NCBI GenBank assembly: GCA_015709635.1
Contig: CP054180.1
Location: forward strand, 186,001 to 250,000
Length of the DNA stretch: 64,000 nucleotides
Reading direction: 5' to 3'
DNA from: Gammaproteobacteria bacterium
GTDB lineage: Bacteria > Pseudomonadota > Gammaproteobacteria > Burkholderiales > Nitrosomonadaceae
A model generated the notes under the pieces. The model worked only from the letters and a program-made list of their open reading frames with translations. It had not been told where the DNA came from and made no database searches. Made by a program: the position numbers and the translations under genes. Each line of letters starts with the position of its first letter. The stretch's first letter is position 1. Shown here piece by piece: positions 18,645 to 28,118 of this stretch.

Positions 18645-21149
18645 TTATGTACTGAACGGTTTGTGCGAAGCGTGATTCAAGCGCCGGTAGAACCACTGTT
18701 TGCAATATTCCACGGTGAGCAGGTACGCGCCGATCAGAACCGCCAGTAATCCGAAAAATAACGCCGGTAGCGGCGTGAAACCGAGATATTCCGCCAGCGG
18801 GCTCATTGGAAGTGTCATGGCGATGGCGACAATGCTCAACGAAGTGACGGTCAGCCAGCGGTGCGGGTGACTACGGAAGGGATTGCGCCGCGTCCGGATG
18901 ATGAAAATGACCAGCACTTGTGTGGCGATCGATTCCACAAACCAGCCGGTGCGGAATAGGGTTTCATCGGCGCTAAATACCGCGATGAGCAAGTAAAAAG
19001 TAACGAAATCGAATATCGAGCTGATCGGGCCGATGGTCATCATGAAATTGCGGATGAAATTCATGTTCCATTGACTCGGCTGCGCTAAATCCTCCCGGTC
19101 GACATTGTCCATCGGCAAGGTGATTTCGGATAGATCGTACAGCAGATTGTTGAGCAAAATTTGCAATGGCAGCAGCGGCAAAAACGGCAGAAAAAGCGTG
19201 GATGCGGCCATACTGAACATATTGCCGAAGTTCGAGCTGGTTGCCATCATGATGTATTTCATTACATTGCCGAAGGTGCGCCGGCCTTCGATGACACCGG
19301 CGTGCAGTACCTTGAGATCGTGCTCCAGCATGATCATGGCAGCCGCTTGCTTGGCGACATCCACCGCGCCGGCGACTGAAATGCCGATGTCGGCGGTGTG
19401 CAAGGATGGCGCATCGTTGATGCCGTCTCCCAAATAACCCACGACATGTTTGCGCGCCTTGAGCGCCAGCAGCACGCGATTTTTTTGCGCCGGGTTGACG
19501 CGGCAGAACAGATTGACCTCTTCCACCCGGGCGAGCAGCGCGTCGTCTTGCATGGCGGCAATATCATTTCCGGTCAGCACACCGGTGACGGGGAGGTTCA
19601 AGCGGTTGCACACATGGCGCGTGACCCGTTCGTTATCCCCCGTCAAGATCTTTACTTGTACGCCGCTGGCTTGCAGTGCGGCTAGAACCGGACCGGCGCT
19701 GACTTTGGGCGGATCCAGAAAGGCCGCGAAACCGCAGAATACCAGCTCGCTTTCATCGGTTATGACAGCATAGGGGTGATCCGGCGCAACCTCGCGCCAA
19801 GCGATGCCCAGTACGCGAAAACCATCATTTCCGAATTGGTCGAGCAGTTGATTAATCGATTGCCGTGCGGTTTCATCCAGTGAAACGATAGCGCCTGTTT
19901 CATCCTCATACTGGGTGCAAAGGTTCAGGATGTCTTCAGGAGCCCCTTTGACTGCAAGTATCCGTGTCTCTTCATGCTCTACCAGTACCGATACGCGGCG
20001 GCGCTCGAAATCGAAAGGCACTTCGTCGATTTTTTTCCAGCCGCTGACGGCGATTTCACGGTGCAGCAGAATAGCATCGTCCAACGGGCTTTTCAGTCCG
20101 CTTTCAAAATAACTGTTCAGATAAGCAAGCTCCAAGACACGTTGTGTTTCCTGACCCTGCGCATTGACATGGCGTTCCAGACGGATTTTCGCTTCCGTCA
20201 GCGTGCCGGTTTTATCGGTGCAGAGAATATCCATGGCGCCCATATCCTGGATCGCCGACAGCCGTTTGACGATGACTTTCAAAGCGGCCATGCGCAATGC
20301 GCCGCGTGTCAGCGTAACCGACACCACCATGGGCAATAATTCGGGCGTCAAGCCAACCGCCAATGCCACGGCAAACAAAAACGAATCCAGCAAGGGGCGG
20401 TGCAGCACGACATTGACCAGCAGCGTGAAAAGAACCAGCAGAAACGTAAAACGCATGATCAGCATGCCGAATTGGCGTATGCCAAGCTCAAACGCCGTGG
20501 GCGGCGGTTTTTTTTCGAGGCTGCCGGCAATTTGCCCGAGCGCGGTTGTCTGGCCGGTGCGGGTAATGCGCATCCGGGCGGAACCGCTGATCACGGTGCT
20601 GCCCATGAAGACCGCAGACTTCGCCTCGACGTCCCATGGATCGGGATGCGCCGAGGCTTCCGCAAATTTTTCTACCGGATAGGGTTCCCCGGTCAATTGC
20701 GATTGATTGATGAAGAGGTCTTTGGCGTCGAGCAACTGGCCATCGGCCGGGATCAGATCCCCGGCTGACAAGTAGACAGTATCGCCCGGCACCAGCCGGG
20801 CAACCGGAATCTCCGATAACTTGCCGTCGCGCAGCACGGTCGCGGTAATGGCGACTTGCGCCGCCAGTTTGGCGGCCGACTGTCCGGCGCGGTATTCTTG
20901 AATGAAGTCCAGTGTGACGCTCATCAGGATAATGACACCGATGATCAATGCGCTGATTTCATCGCCGTTCAGCGCTGATATCGTAATGGCGAGCAGTAGC
21001 ACCAAAACAAGCGGATTGTAGAAATGCGCGAGAAATTGCAGCACGATGGAGCGTTGCCGGACGGGCTTAATTTCGTTCGCACCGTATTGCTTTAACAGGA
21101 GCGCTGCTTCGGCGTTACTTAAACCGGTATCTGTCGGATCGTTAACCAT
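18645..21149 (-). CDS. mgtA: Magnesium-translocating P-type ATPase
   Basis: An 834-residue P3-type ATPase of the MgtA/MgtB family, which imports Mg2+ (or Ni2+) across the inner membrane. It shows the cation-ATPase N-terminal region, the actuator TGEP (SQLTGEPYPVEKF), the phosphorylated Asp312 in CTDKTGTLTEAK, the nucleotide-binding KGAPEDIL, and the hinge GDGINDAPSLHTADIGISV. The length is slightly below the approximately 900 residues of enterobacterial MgtA, mostly from a shorter N-terminus. I see no clear Mg2+-sensing leader with a proline-rich peptide upstream. It is divergent from the metallopeptidase gene. Confidence 0.93.
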   Translation of the reverse strand: MVNDPTDTGLSNAEAALLLKQYGANEIKPVRQRSIVLQFLAHFYNPLVLVLLLAITISALNGDEISALIIGVIILMSVTLDFIQEYRAGQSAAKLAAQVAITATVLRDGKLSEIPVARLVPGDTVYLSAGDLIPADGQLLDAKDLFINQSQLTGEPYPVEKFAEASAHPDPWDVEAKSAVFMGSTVISGSARMRITRTGQTTALGQIAGSLEKKPPPTAFELGIRQFGMLIMRFTFLLVLFTLLVNVVLHRPLLDSFLFAVALAVGLTPELLPMVVSVTLTRGALRMAALKVIVKRLSAIQDMGAMDILCTDKTGTLTEAKIRLERHVNAQGQETQRVLELAYLNSYFESGLKSPLDDAILLHREIAVSGWKKIDEVPFDFERRRVSVLVEHEETRILAVKGAPEDILNLCTQYEDETGAIVSLDETARQSINQLLDQFGNDGFRVLGIAWREVAPDHPYAVITDESELVFCGFAAFLDPPKVSAGPVLAALQASGVQVKILTGDNERVTRHVCNRLNLPVTGVLTGNDIAAMQDDALLARVEEVNLFCRVNPAQKNRVLLALKARKHVVGYLGDGINDAPSLHTADIGISVAGAVDVAKQAAAMIMLEHDLKVLHAGVIEGRRTFGNVMKYIMMATSSNFGNMFSMAASTLFLPFLPLLPLQILLNNLLYDLSEITLPMDNVDREDLAQPSQWNMNFIRNFMMTIGPISSIFDFVTFYLLIAVFSADETLFRTGWFVESIATQVLVIFIIRTRRNPFRSHPHRWLTVTSLSIVAIAMTLPMSPLAEYLGFTPLPALFFGLLAVLIGAYLLTVEYCKQWFYRRLNHASHKPFST

Positions 21150-21476
21150 TTTGTCTCGAGCCGTGCTTGTGACGGTTGATTATAGCGGCTTTACGATGAT
21201 TTGATGTTTCAGTTTTGTGCGGATTCACAGCCAAGAAACCTGCTGGAACGGATAAATAGCACCCTTTGACTGTTCACATCGGGAAATCAAAAGAATGAAT
21301 TTGACGCTATTCTCAGTGCTCGATACGGCGCTTTATTGTCGCTTGGTTCCAAAGCAAACGGTATAATTGACGAATATTTCCTGATAATTGATTAATAAGG
21401 AATATTCTGAGGTGATACGCGAAATGACGGGTAAATTCCATGTGGAACCAATTATTCATGTGGTTATCTCAGGTTT
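21150..21476. promoter_or_regulatory. Divergent intergenic region with inverted repeat (21372-21407)
   Basis: This 327-bp region separates mgtA and the zinc peptidase. A TATAAT at 21362-21367 lies just before an inverted repeat whose arms are GAATATTTCC (21372-21381) and GGAATATTC (21399-21407). It could be an operator or a leader hairpin. The -35 match for the TATAAT is poor, so the promoter is tentative. Nothing else is evident. Confidence 0.35.
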
Positions 21477-22160
21477 ATGCTTTATTTGATACTGGTCATT
21501 GTCATCGCTGCGCTCATCGTGGGGCCGTCCTACTGGGTTAAGCATACCTTGGAGAAATACAGTCATCCCGATGACCGTTATCCGGGAACGGGTGCTGAAT
21601 TGGCGCGTATTCTGCTGGATTGGGCCAATTTGCAGACAGTGAAAGTTGAAGTAACGGAGCAAGGCGATCACTACGATCCGATCGCGAAAGCCGTGCGGCT
21701 GACAGCGGATAAATTTAACGGCAAATCGTTGACAGCGATCACGGTTGCGGCACATGAGGTCGGCCATGCGATTCAGGATCGGGATGGTTATCCGCCGCTG
21801 AAGTGGCGTACGCGCCTGGTGCAAATAGCGGCTCCAGCCGAGAAATTGGGTGCGGCGATTTTGATGCTTGCACCGCTTATTGCGGTTGCAACGCGCGCGC
21901 CGGTTACAGGTGCTTTGTTTTTGGCGGGCGGTTTGTTAACGCTGGGAACTGCAGCAGTCATCCATATGTTCACGTTGCCGATGGAACTGCATGCCAGTTT
22001 TGCCCGCGCATTGCCGATGCTGGAACAAGGCGGATATCTCATCCAAGGAGATAAACCGCATGCACGTAAGATTTTGCGTGCCGCTGCGTGGACTTATGTC
22101 GCCGCTTCATTGATGGCACTGCTCAATATCGGCCGGTGGTGGGCGATACTGCGGCGTTAG
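21477..22160 (+). CDS. YugP-like membrane zinc metallopeptidase
   Basis: A 227-residue inner-membrane protein of the Zn_peptidase_2 (YugP) family. A helix at the extreme N-terminus is followed by a soluble loop ending in the zinc site AAHEVGHAIQD (His93, Glu94 and His97). Hydrophobic helices follow at about 125-165, and a last one lies near the C-terminus. The family is widespread but its substrate is not established; roles in membrane protein turnover are assumed. It precedes the secretion cluster by 140 bp with its own gap, so a shared transcript is unlikely. Confidence 0.85.
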   Translation: MLYLILVIVIAALIVGPSYWVKHTLEKYSHPDDRYPGTGAELARILLDWANLQTVKVEVTEQGDHYDPIAKAVRLTADKFNGKSLTAITVAAHEVGHAIQDRDGYPPLKWRTRLVQIAAPAEKLGAAILMLAPLIAVATRAPVTGALFLAGGLLTLGTAAVIHMFTLPMELHASFARALPMLEQGGYLIQGDKPHARKILRAAAWTYVAASLMALLNIGRWWAILRR

Positions 22161-22205
22161 CCGTATTAAAGCGGTAAAATCCCATTGTTTGTGATAGTTA
22201 TCGTC

Positions 22206-22234
22206 TTGACCCTGTCAAATAAGCAACTTACCAT
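22206..22234 (+). promoter_or_regulatory. Candidate sigma-70 promoter for the secretion operon
   Basis: TTGACC (22206-22211), a 17-bp spacer and TACCAT (22229-22234) lie about 70 bp before the gspG start. The -35 is 5/6 and the -10 is 4/6 to consensus. No other comparable element is visible in the gap, and downstream genes are closely packed, so this could drive the whole cluster. Confidence 0.4.
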
Positions 22235-22302
22235 GTGAAGTTCAATGTGAATTTGGTGGCGTATCTGCAGGAATCAAAAAACTTTTTAGTTAAGGAACGA
22301 AT

Positions 22303-22737
22303 ATGATGCATTTGGTTGGACAACAACAGGCAAAAGCCGAGCGTGGTTTTACACTTCTCGAATTACTCGTGGTGATGGTGATCATCGGCTTGCTGGCTGC
22401 CTATGTCGGGCCTAAATATTTTTCGCAGGTCGGCAAGTCGGAAATTAAAATGGCGCAAGCGCAGATCGATGCGCTGGAAAAAGCATTGCATCAATACCGC
22501 TTGGATGTCGGAAGCTACCCGGCAACCGAGCAGGGTTTGGTCGCGCTGGTCAATCGTCCGAACAACGAAGCGCGCTGGCAAGGTCCTTATTTGTCTAAAT
22601 TGCCGCCAGCCGACCCTTGGGGGCGTCCGTATATTTACAAATATCCCGGTGAACGAGCCGAGTTCGATTTGCTGTCTTTGGGCAAGGATGGACAACCGGG
22701 TGGCGAAGGCGAAGCGGCTGACATAACGAATTGGTAA
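22303..22737 (+). CDS. gspG: Type II secretion major pseudopilin GspG
   Basis: Major pseudopilin forming the piston-like filament of a type II secretion system. At 144 residues it has a positively charged leader ending ERG, then the prepilin peptidase site G|FTLLELLVVMVIIGLLAAY with Glu5 of the mature protein. The C-terminal half carries the GspG hallmarks YRLDVGSYPATEQGLVAL and DPWGRPYIYKYPG, which bind calcium in characterised members. It heads the cluster and is followed at 9 bp by gspF. Confidence 0.94.
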   Translation: MMHLVGQQQAKAERGFTLLELLVVMVIIGLLAAYVGPKYFSQVGKSEIKMAQAQIDALEKALHQYRLDVGSYPATEQGLVALVNRPNNEARWQGPYLSKLPPADPWGRPYIYKYPGERAEFDLLSLGKDGQPGGEGEAADITNW

Positions 22738-22746
22738 ATTCCGGTA

Positions 22747-23931
22747 ATGCGTTATGAAGTGAAAGCCGTGATGTCCGGGCAAGGCACCGTGCATCTTGAG
22801 CTGGAAGCGAACAATGAGGAAGAGGCTCGCCGTCAGGTGATTGAGCAGGGCGGCATGGTTCTTAGCATACGGCGCAGCTTCTCGGGTTTTTCGCTGAAAA
22901 CGAAGAGCCATTTTCCATTGGTCCATTTCAGCCAGGAATTGCTGTCGTTACAAACCGCGGGTTTGAGTTTGGTGGAAAGTATCGAAACACTGCTTGAAAA
23001 AGAGCAGGACGGGGGTAATCGCAAAATTATCCAGACTATCCTCGACAGATTGTATGAAGGGGTGACGTTCTCGCAAGCGCTGGAAGAATATCCGCAAGCG
23101 TTTCCGCCGCTCTATATCGCCACGGTTCGCGCCAGTGAACGCACTGGCGATCTGGCCGAAGCATTGACACGTTTTATCACTTACCAGACACAGATGGATT
23201 TCGTGCGCAAAAAGCTGGTTGGTGCATCGATTTATCCGGTGTTGTTATTGGTCGTCGGTTTTCTGGTTTCCATCTTTTTGATGGTGTTTGTCGTGCCGAA
23301 ATTCAGCGCCATTTATGATGACATGGGCAGCGATTTGCCGTGGCTTTCGTTGTTGCTGATCAAATGGGGACAATTCGTTCACGAACGCGGCTGGGAACTG
23401 GCGATTGCCGCGCTGGCCCTGCTGGCGGCGGCAGGATACACGGTGACCCGGCAAACCTTCCGTGCCAATGTGATGCGGCTGTTATGGCGCATCCCGGCGA
23501 TCGGCGAGCACATGCGCGTTTATCAATTGGCGCGTTTTTACAAAACGCTGGGTATGCTGTTACGCGGCGGTATACCGATCACGCAAGCGCTGGACATGGT
23601 CAGCGGATTACTGCAGCCGCATTTCCGGCCGAAAGTCGCCGCGGCCGCCAAACATATCCGTGAAGGTAAAACGATTTCCACCGCGATGGAAGCGGAGGGA
23701 TTAACGACCGCAGTCGGCAATCGCATGCTCCGCGTCGGTGAAAGAACGGGCTTGATGGGCGATATGATGGAACGGATCGGTAATTTTCACGACGAGGAAA
23801 TCGCCCGTTGGGTCGAATGGACAACCAAATTGATCGAGCCGCTGCTGATGGCGGTCATCGGTATCGTGATCGGCGGAATCATTATTCTCATGTATATGCC
23901 CATATTTGAATTGGCGGGAAGTATCAACTGA
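22747..23931 (+). CDS. gspF: Type II secretion inner-membrane platform protein GspF
   Basis: Polytopic platform protein that couples the ATPase to pseudopilus assembly. At 394 residues it has two repeated cytoplasmic GspF domains, visible as FSQELLSLQTAGLSLVES and FYKTLGMLLRGGIPITQAL. Three membrane helices lie at about 160-185, 210-235 and 365-390. The C-terminus ends MPIFELAGSIN, close to the usual family ending. Its stop overlaps the gspE start (ATGA), so translation is probably coupled. Confidence 0.94.
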   Translation: MRYEVKAVMSGQGTVHLELEANNEEEARRQVIEQGGMVLSIRRSFSGFSLKTKSHFPLVHFSQELLSLQTAGLSLVESIETLLEKEQDGGNRKIIQTILDRLYEGVTFSQALEEYPQAFPPLYIATVRASERTGDLAEALTRFITYQTQMDFVRKKLVGASIYPVLLLVVGFLVSIFLMVFVVPKFSAIYDDMGSDLPWLSLLLIKWGQFVHERGWELAIAALALLAAAGYTVTRQTFRANVMRLLWRIPAIGEHMRVYQLARFYKTLGMLLRGGIPITQALDMVSGLLQPHFRPKVAAAAKHIREGKTISTAMEAEGLTTAVGNRMLRVGERTGLMGDMMERIGNFHDEEIARWVEWTTKLIEPLLMAVIGIVIGGIIILMYMPIFELAGSIN

Positions 23932-25619
23932 TGGATACGGCCGTACACTCTGAAAGCAAAGCGCCGATGGATATCGGCCATTTGGCTGCGGCGCGGCAGA
24001 AAGCGTTCGAGCAGGGCGTTTCCGTTATCCGGATTCTGGAGGAAAAAGGCGTTTATACACCTGATGAGCTCATGCAGCAGCTGGGGCAGCTGTTGCATAT
24101 GCCGGTACTGGATATGAAGGCGATTCATGTGCTCAGTCCCGCTTTTGATATTTTGCCGTTCGGCGAAGCCATGATGAATGAGTGCGCATTGTTCCGCCAG
24201 GAACGGAATTATCTGTTTGCCGTCAGCAATCCCTTTTCCAGCAAGTTGCGGGCATGGGCGGAAGAACGTTTTGATGTTGCGGTGGCATGGTATCTGGTGC
24301 ATCCGGCCGATCTGGGCGCTTTTTTCACCCAGCAGGAAAAAACCATGCGCGCCATGGATCAGGTGCTGTCTTCCACCGAGCTGGATAAAATACAAAGCGG
24401 GATCGAGGATTTATCGCTAAAAAGCATCAACGAGGGTACCAGTCAGGTGGTGCGGCTGGTGCACTCCACGTTATACGATGCGCATAAATCGCAGGCCAGC
24501 GATATTCACCTGGAAATGACGGCGAGTACGTTGTCGATCAAATATCGCATTGATGGTGTATTGAGCTCGATCGGCGTGATTCAAGGCGCGGACTTGGCCG
24601 AGCAAGTCATCTCGCGTATCAAAGTGATGTCCGAACTGGATATTGCCGAGCGCCGCGTGCCGCAGGACGGGCGTTTCAAAATTTCCATCCAGGGACGGGA
24701 GATCGATTTCCGCGTTTCGATCATGCCGAGCATTTTCGGCGAAGACGCCGTCTTGCGTATTTTGGACCGGCAAGCGCTGTCCGATCACATCGAAGGATTG
24801 ACCCTGAATCAGCTTGGTTTCAGTCAGGCGGCAATCGCCAGTATCCGCCGCTTGAGCTCAGAGCCTTACGGTATGCTGCTGGTTACCGGGCCGACCGGAA
24901 GCGGTAAAACGACTTCGCTGTATGCCGCGATTTCCGAGGTCAATAGAGGCGACGATAAGATCATCACGATCGAAGACCCGATTGAGTATCAGCTCCCGGG
25001 TGTTTTGCAGATTCCGGTGAATGAAAAAAAAGGATTGACCTTCGCACGCGGTTTGCGCTCGATCTTGCGGCACGATCCGGACAAAATCATGGTGGGCGAG
25101 ATTCGCGATGCCGAGACGGCGCAAATCGCCATTCAGGCGGCGTTGACCGGTCACTTGGTTTTTACCACGGTGCACGCCAATAACGTATTCGATGTCATCG
25201 GCCGGTTCGCGCATATGGGCGTGGATCCCTACAGTTTTGTCTCCGCGTTGAACGGAATTCTGGCGCAACGCCTGGTGCGCTTGCTGTGTCCGCATTGCGC
25301 GATCGACGAGCGCCCGGATGATAAACTGATCGAAGAATCCGGAATCGCTTTGGATGAAGCGAAGCATTACAACTTCCGCAACGGAAAAGGGTGCGGTCAA
25401 TGCCGCGGCAGCGGGTACCGGGGACGGAATGCCATTGCCGAGATTCTGCTGCTGAACGATGAGATCCGCGAGCTGATCGTGGCGCAGGAACCGATACGCC
25501 GTATCAAGGAAGCGGCCCGGAACAACGGTACGCGTTTCCTGCGCGAGGCGGCTTTGGATATGGTCAAGCAAGGATTAACCAGTTTGGAGGAGGCCAATCG
25601 TGTCACCATTGTGGCGTGA
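23931..25619 (+). CDS. gspE: Type II secretion/type IV pilus assembly ATPase GspE
   Basis: Hexameric cytoplasmic ATPase that drives pseudopilus assembly, 562 residues. The N-terminal MshEN-like domain is followed by Walker A TGPTGSGKTTSLY near residue 320, an Asp box IITIEDPIEYQL, Walker B ILRHDPDKIMVGEIRD and a His box TGHLVFTTVHANN. A CPHC...CGQC zinc motif near residue 450-490 marks the GspE/PilB type. It overlaps gspF by one base at its start and the next gene at its end. Confidence 0.95.
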   Translation: MDTAVHSESKAPMDIGHLAAARQKAFEQGVSVIRILEEKGVYTPDELMQQLGQLLHMPVLDMKAIHVLSPAFDILPFGEAMMNECALFRQERNYLFAVSNPFSSKLRAWAEERFDVAVAWYLVHPADLGAFFTQQEKTMRAMDQVLSSTELDKIQSGIEDLSLKSINEGTSQVVRLVHSTLYDAHKSQASDIHLEMTASTLSIKYRIDGVLSSIGVIQGADLAEQVISRIKVMSELDIAERRVPQDGRFKISIQGREIDFRVSIMPSIFGEDAVLRILDRQALSDHIEGLTLNQLGFSQAAIASIRRLSSEPYGMLLVTGPTGSGKTTSLYAAISEVNRGDDKIITIEDPIEYQLPGVLQIPVNEKKGLTFARGLRSILRHDPDKIMVGEIRDAETAQIAIQAALTGHLVFTTVHANNVFDVIGRFAHMGVDPYSFVSALNGILAQRLVRLLCPHCAIDERPDDKLIEESGIALDEAKHYNFRNGKGCGQCRGSGYRGRNAIAEILLLNDEIRELIVAQEPIRRIKEAARNNGTRFLREAALDMVKQGLTSLEEANRVTIVA

Positions 25620-26439
25620 CCGGATACAGATCTTTCTGGCGCCCGGACAAATCGATTGGGTTCGCTCGACACGCGGCTTCAAACCGGTGCAGGCGGCCAA
25701 AGTCACTGTGCTGTGCGAACCGATGCAGGGTGCGCCGCTTTGGCGGACAGCGCTGCAGCAACTGGAAAAACATTTGACCGAGGTATCCAACACGGAATTG
25801 ACAATCACTTTGTCCAATCATTTCGTGCGTTACGTGACGCTGCCACCGCAGGCGGAAATCATGACGCCGGAGGAAGTGAACGCCTATGCCGCTTTCCGCA
25901 TGCGCGAAATATATGCCGAACGCGTTGATGCCTGGGTGCTCAGTGTCAGTGAATGGAATCCGCTGACTGGTGCCGTGTGTGCGGCGATTCCGCGCGATTT
26001 GCTGGCGGAACTGGAGAAAATGGCTGCGCGGCTGCAATGCAAGCTCAAAGAGATCGAGCCTTATTTTGCGTCCGTTTATGATCGCTGGCAAAAGTTGCTG
26101 GATGGCGAAAAAACCTATTGTGCCGTAGTGGAGACCGGGCGTGTGTGCATTTCCACTCAGATTGGCGGCGTCTGGTACAGCATCCGCAATCAGCGCATTG
26201 TGCATAGCGTGGCGGATGAACTGCTCGCGGCATTGGATCAGGAAGCTGTATTGTCCGGCAATAAAGCGGCGGTTGAACAGGTTTTTCTATTCGCACCGCA
26301 GCATCCGGATTTGACGCTGCCGGAGAACTGTGGCTGGCTTACCATTCCGCTGCCGGCGGAGAAGATACCGGCGCCGGCGCACTATCCATCTGCGCAAATG
26401 GGTGACAGCAGGTTGAATCATGCCGCGCTTGAAGCTTAA
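25600..26439 (+). CDS. PilM/GspL-like assembly protein
   Basis: A 279-residue protein with no clear membrane helix, by position the cytoplasmic actin-fold PilM/GspL equivalent that links the ATPase to the inner-membrane PilN/PilO proteins. It shows LTITLSNHFVRYVTLPP and DAWVLSVSEWNPLTGAVCAAIP, in a region comparable to PilM-like ATPase folds. The start is GTG, supported by GGAGGA seven bases upstream inside the gspE end. It overlaps gspE by 20 bp and the next gene by 20 bp. The family call rests more on context than on sequence identity. Confidence 0.68.
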   Translation: MSPLWRDRIQIFLAPGQIDWVRSTRGFKPVQAAKVTVLCEPMQGAPLWRTALQQLEKHLTEVSNTELTITLSNHFVRYVTLPPQAEIMTPEEVNAYAAFRMREIYAERVDAWVLSVSEWNPLTGAVCAAIPRDLLAELEKMAARLQCKLKEIEPYFASVYDRWQKLLDGEKTYCAVVETGRVCISTQIGGVWYSIRNQRIVHSVADELLAALDQEAVLSGNKAAVEQVFLFAPQHPDLTLPENCGWLTIPLPAEKIPAPAHYPSAQMGDSRLNHAALEA

Positions 26440-26968
26440 GTTTCCCGATCGCGGGCAAGCGGTTCCGCACATTGATTTTACGTTGCTGCTGATCGGTCTG
26501 CTGGTGCTGTCCGGTGTATTTTGGCAATTCCGGCAAGTAACCGAGGAAGTGAATTACTGGACGAATCGCGTCGAACGTCTGGAGAAACAACAGCAGCAAA
26601 AAGCTGCGCCGCGCTCCCGGGCGGCTTCGCGGGTAAAAGAATTCAGCCAGGAAATCCGCAAGGAAATTACCCAGGCCAATGCGATATTGGATCAAATCAA
26701 TTTGCCTTGGGAGACATTATTCGATGCCATCGAGCACGCGGCGACCGAAGAAATCGCGTTATTATCCTTGCAACCGAATGTGAGCAGCCGGACCTTGCGT
26801 ATCAGCGGTGAGGCCAAAAGTATGCCGGAGCTGCTCGATTTTGTCGAAGCGCTTGAGCGTGAACTGGTTTTTGAGAATGTACATTTGTTAAACTACAAAA
26901 TTAAGCAGGATAATCCCCAGCGGCCCATTATTTTTCTTCTGACTGCAGCATGGATGCAAGTTTCTTGA
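26420..26968 (+). CDS. PilN-like inner-membrane assembly protein
   Basis: A 182-residue bitopic protein: a short cytoplasmic N-terminus with PDRGQAVPHIDFTLLLIG, one helix at about 22-40, then a coiled coil rich in Glu/Lys/Gln (VERLEKQQQQK) and a small ferredoxin-like periplasmic domain. This layout matches PilN/GspL-C partners of PilO. It overlaps both neighbours, consistent with a co-translated PilMNO-type subcomplex. Confidence 0.7.
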   Translation: MPRLKLKFPDRGQAVPHIDFTLLLIGLLVLSGVFWQFRQVTEEVNYWTNRVERLEKQQQQKAAPRSRAASRVKEFSQEIRKEITQANAILDQINLPWETLFDAIEHAATEEIALLSLQPNVSSRTLRISGEAKSMPELLDFVEALERELVFENVHLLNYKIKQDNPQRPIIFLLTAAWMQVS

Positions 26969-27546
26969 AGACCGAAGCCCTCCAAATACGATTCAACCGG
27001 CTGGCGCTGCAATTGCGCTGGCAGGCGAGCCGCCTGGGTGTAATTGGAAAAACCGGTTTAGGTCTTATTGTAGTGTCTACAATCTATTTTTTCTCGGCGC
27101 TGTTGCCGCAAGAATCCGATCTGCAGAGACTGAAGGAGCGCGCTGAGATACTGCAAATGCAGGAGCATGCAAAACAAAATCCAGGCGAAACGGAAGGTGG
27201 GAAAAAATTGAGCGGTGATCAGGCGCTGCAAGTGTTTTATGATTTTTTTCCGCGCATCGATTCATCGCCTTTTTGGATTCGTGAATTGGTGCAACTGGCC
27301 AAGAAGCAAGGCGTGGAACTTAACAGCAGTGAATACCGCCTGGTTTCCGACGGTGATGCGCGTTTGGCGCGTTACGAAATGGTTTTGCCGGTAAAAGGCC
27401 GCTATCCGCAGATTCGCGCTTTCATGTCGGAAGCGCTGGAAGCCGTTCCCGCCATGGCCATTTCTGCGATCGCGATGAAACGCGAAAACATAGCTTCCGA
27501 TAGACTGGAAGTTCGTCTTGAAATTAATCTGTACTTAAATAAATAA
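26950..27546 (+). CDS. PilO/GspM-like inner-membrane assembly protein
   Basis: A 198-residue bitopic protein. One helix lies at about 35-55 (TGLGLIVVSTIYFFSALLP), then a coiled-coil stalk and a small periplasmic domain with LVQLAKKQGVELNSSEYRL and VLPVKGRYPQIRAFMSEAL, typical of PilO/GspM ferredoxin-like folds. It partners the PilN-like protein encoded upstream. Assignment is by topology, motif character and operon position. Confidence 0.72.
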   Translation: MDASFLKTEALQIRFNRLALQLRWQASRLGVIGKTGLGLIVVSTIYFFSALLPQESDLQRLKERAEILQMQEHAKQNPGETEGGKKLSGDQALQVFYDFFPRIDSSPFWIRELVQLAKKQGVELNSSEYRLVSDGDARLARYEMVLPVKGRYPQIRAFMSEALEAVPAMAISAIAMKRENIASDRLEVRLEINLYLNK

Positions 27547-27551
27547 GCGCA

Positions 27552-28118
27552 ATGGATCAGGCTGAGAAAAAGCGGAAATTGATTTTGGGCGGCGCATTGA
27601 TCGCTACATTGGTTGCCGTGGTGCTGGTTGAAGAGGAAGAGATAGCGACTGATACCGGAGAAACCGTGCAACCGGCAAAACCAGCCAGTACAAAAGAAAG
27701 AGCCCGAGGCCAGGAAAATACCGCCGAATTGCTGGATGTCAGTAAATTGGGACAAAGAAAATTCAATCCGCTGGCGGGTGAGCTGTTCGCGTCGACTACA
27801 TGGGCGCCGAAACAACCGCAAATCAGTCTGGAAGAACAAATCGCGCGGGCGGAACAGGCAAAAAAAGCCGCTCCACCGCCCGCACCAACCGCGCCACCCT
27901 TGCAATTCAAGTACAGCGGTAAGGCGGTTACCGACAATGAAACCTGGGTTTTCCTGTCGCAATCGGGAGAGCACCACATCACCAAAGTGGGTGGGAAAAT
28001 TAATAGCCAATACCGGCTGGATTCGATCAATGACAGCACGGTTACCGTCACTTATCTGCCGCTGAATGTCAAGCAGACGCTTACTATCAATAATAAAATC
28101 GCAGGAATGTTCCGATGA
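27552..28118 (+). CDS. PilP/GspC-like periplasmic linker protein
   Basis: A 188-residue protein with an N-terminal helix (residues 11-25), an extended Pro/Ala-rich linker (APPPAPTAPPLQFKY), then a small beta domain with FKYSGKAVTDNETWVFLSQ and a final NVKQTLTINNKIAGMFR. The layout resembles GspC homology-region or PilP proteins that connect the inner-membrane platform to the secretin. It overlaps the secretin gene by four bases (ATGA). Sequence similarity is not decisive, so this is a context-supported call. Confidence 0.62.
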   Translation: MDQAEKKRKLILGGALIATLVAVVLVEEEEIATDTGETVQPAKPASTKERARGQENTAELLDVSKLGQRKFNPLAGELFASTTWAPKQPQISLEEQIARAEQAKKAAPPPAPTAPPLQFKYSGKAVTDNETWVFLSQSGEHHITKVGGKINSQYRLDSINDSTVTVTYLPLNVKQTLTINNKIAGMFR